6,996 nt of DNA from Pseudomonadota bacterium (GTDB lineage: Bacteria > Pseudomonadota > Gammaproteobacteria > Xanthomonadales > Xanthomonadaceae). This document shows, piece after piece, positions 6,488-6,996 of this stretch. The translations under genes were made by a program, and so were the position numbers. Location: assembly GCA_023430045.1 (NCBI GenBank), contig JAEZCF010000132.1, positions 1 to 6,996 on the forward strand, given 5' to 3'. How positions within the stretch are numbered: the stretch's first letter is position 1; every line of letters begins with the position of its first letter. Under the pieces are notes generated by a model. It was not told the origin of the DNA. It searched no databases and saw only the letters and a program-made list of their open reading frames with translations.

Positions 6488-6572
6488 TTTCTTTGACGAC
6501 GCGACTGGGGGAGTACTGCGTGCTGCTGCGTTCTGCTCTTGTACCGCGTGGTGCGGATGGAGAGAGCAAGCA

Positions 6573-6996
6573 ATGAAGCGTTCGAAGTTGAGTATCGCCC
6601 TGGCCGGCCTGGCAGGGATGGCGAGCCTTGGCGCGATGGATGACGTCATGGCGATGAATTACCACGTGCAGGGCGACCGCGTGGTTCTCAGTGGCGGCGT
6701 CACCGTGGCCGATGTGGTGGCGCTGCCGGCGCTGCTCGCCAAGGCGCAGGCCGAAGGCCGGCCGATCCGTGAAGTCGTGCTGCGTACCTCCAATGGTGGC
6801 GCGCTGATCGCCGGCGAGTGGCTGCAGGCGGTGATCCGTACCAACAACCTGGACACCATCGTGTCCGGCAACTGCATCTCCTCCTGCTCCATCATGCAGT
6901 CCGGTGGTGTGCAGCGTTACCTGGCCGGCGATCTGCCGGTGGTGGATTCGGTGCAGATCCACGCCGCCAGCAGCGGTGGCAGGATCACCTACACGC
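6573..6996 (+). CDS. Exported ClpP/crotonase-fold-like protein, 3' end beyond the window
   Basis: The frame is open from the ATG at 6573 to the right edge (141 codons plus one base), so this is the N-terminal part only. GGAGAGAG (6559-6566), 6 nt upstream, supports the start. A basic start (KRSK) and a hydrophobic stretch (6-22) look like a signal peptide, with possible cleavage after VMA (25-27). The body resembles periplasmic ClpP-like proteins (COG3904 type): VVLRTSNGGALIAGEWL (68-84) matches their SSPGG strand-turn, and CISSC (101-105) matches their C-x-S-x-C nucleophile motif, making Ser103 the likely nucleophile. His130 follows at 27 residues, close to the Ser-His spacing of ClpP. Cys101 and Cys105 could form a periplasmic disulfide. 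It is divergent from the sigma operon. Fold assignment is by motif only; the substrate is unknown, and a catalytic Asp would lie outside the window. Confidence 0.75.
   Translation, partial: MKRSKLSIALAGLAGMASLGAMDDVMAMNYHVQGDRVVLSGGVTVADVVALPALLAKAQAEGRPIREVVLRTSNGGALIAGEWLQAVIRTNNLDTIVSGNCISSCSIMQSGGVQRYLAGDLPVVDSVQIHAASSGGRITYT

Larger units (their letters stand above)
6364..6572. promoter_or_regulatory. Divergent intergenic regulatory region (sigma operon / ClpP-like gene)
   Basis: This 209-bp region must hold the promoters of both flanking genes. Toward the sigma operon (minus strand), TTCACA and TATGGG separated by 16 nt (within 6476-6449) form a weak sigma-70-like candidate. Toward the plus-strand gene, TTGACG (6493-6498) is a fair -35, but no good -10 follows at 16-18 nt; TACTGC (6514-6519) is the closest, at 15 nt. 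The region also holds a three-copy octamer cluster (6381-6419), a Fur-box-like palindrome (6476-6487) and a 10-bp tandem repeat (6516-6535, one mismatch). I found no clear FecI-type consensus. The promoter assignments are weak. Confidence 0.5.

Noticed and set aside
6413..6649. Small minus-strand frames in the region 6391-6649 upstream of the sigma gene.
   Set aside because: They cross the promoter region and the antisense of the ClpP-like gene's signal peptide, lack Shine-Dalgarno support and show no recognisable sequence.

Overview
The window is GC-rich, densely coding DNA from a gammaproteobacterium of the Xanthomonadaceae, most likely Stenotrophomonas. The main clue is a short hairpin repeat at the left edge (1-27). 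On the minus strand it begins with GTAG and continues into a perfect 8-bp stem with a 3-nt loop, which is the architecture of the SMAG (Stenotrophomonas maltophilia GTAG) REP-like repeats. The style of the FecI/FecR/TonB-receptor operon and the secreted M61 peptidase fit this assignment. The genus call is inference from these features, not from a database search.

Layout, left to right: a SMAG-like repeat (1-27); a secreted M61-family zinc metallopeptidase with a C-terminal PDZ domain on the plus strand (125-2008); a 40-bp convergent gap whose flanking stop codons lie inside an 11-bp inverted repeat (2003-2054); and a three-gene minus-strand operon read from right to left. The operon encodes a FecI-like ECF sigma factor (6363-5806), a FecR-like transmembrane anti-sigma regulator (5809-4844) and a TonB-dependent outer-membrane receptor with an N-terminal STN signalling domain (4835-2049). 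The sigma and FecR genes overlap by 4 bp, and the receptor's Shine-Dalgarno overlaps the FecR stop codon, so the operon looks translationally coupled. A 209-bp divergent intergenic region (6364-6572) separates it from a plus-strand gene for an exported ClpP/crotonase-fold-like protein, which is cut off by the right edge (6573-6996).

The operon is a complete cell-surface signalling module. By family knowledge, an unknown ligand binds the receptor, the STN domain contacts periplasmic FecR, and FecR controls the sigma factor in the cytoplasm. The ligand cannot be read from the sequence. No siderophore, heme or citrate genes lie in the window. The nearest companion is a periplasmic-type peptidase, which makes a peptide-related substrate worth considering.

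The most notable non-coding signal is in the sigma-factor leader. Three copies of GGG(G/A)TGAA at 6381-6419 are arranged so that one arm can pair with either of two others, giving mutually exclusive hairpins or a clustered operator. A Fur-box-like palindrome (6476-6487) lies further upstream in the same divergent region. No tRNA, rRNA, CRISPR array, insertion sequence or integrase gene was seen.
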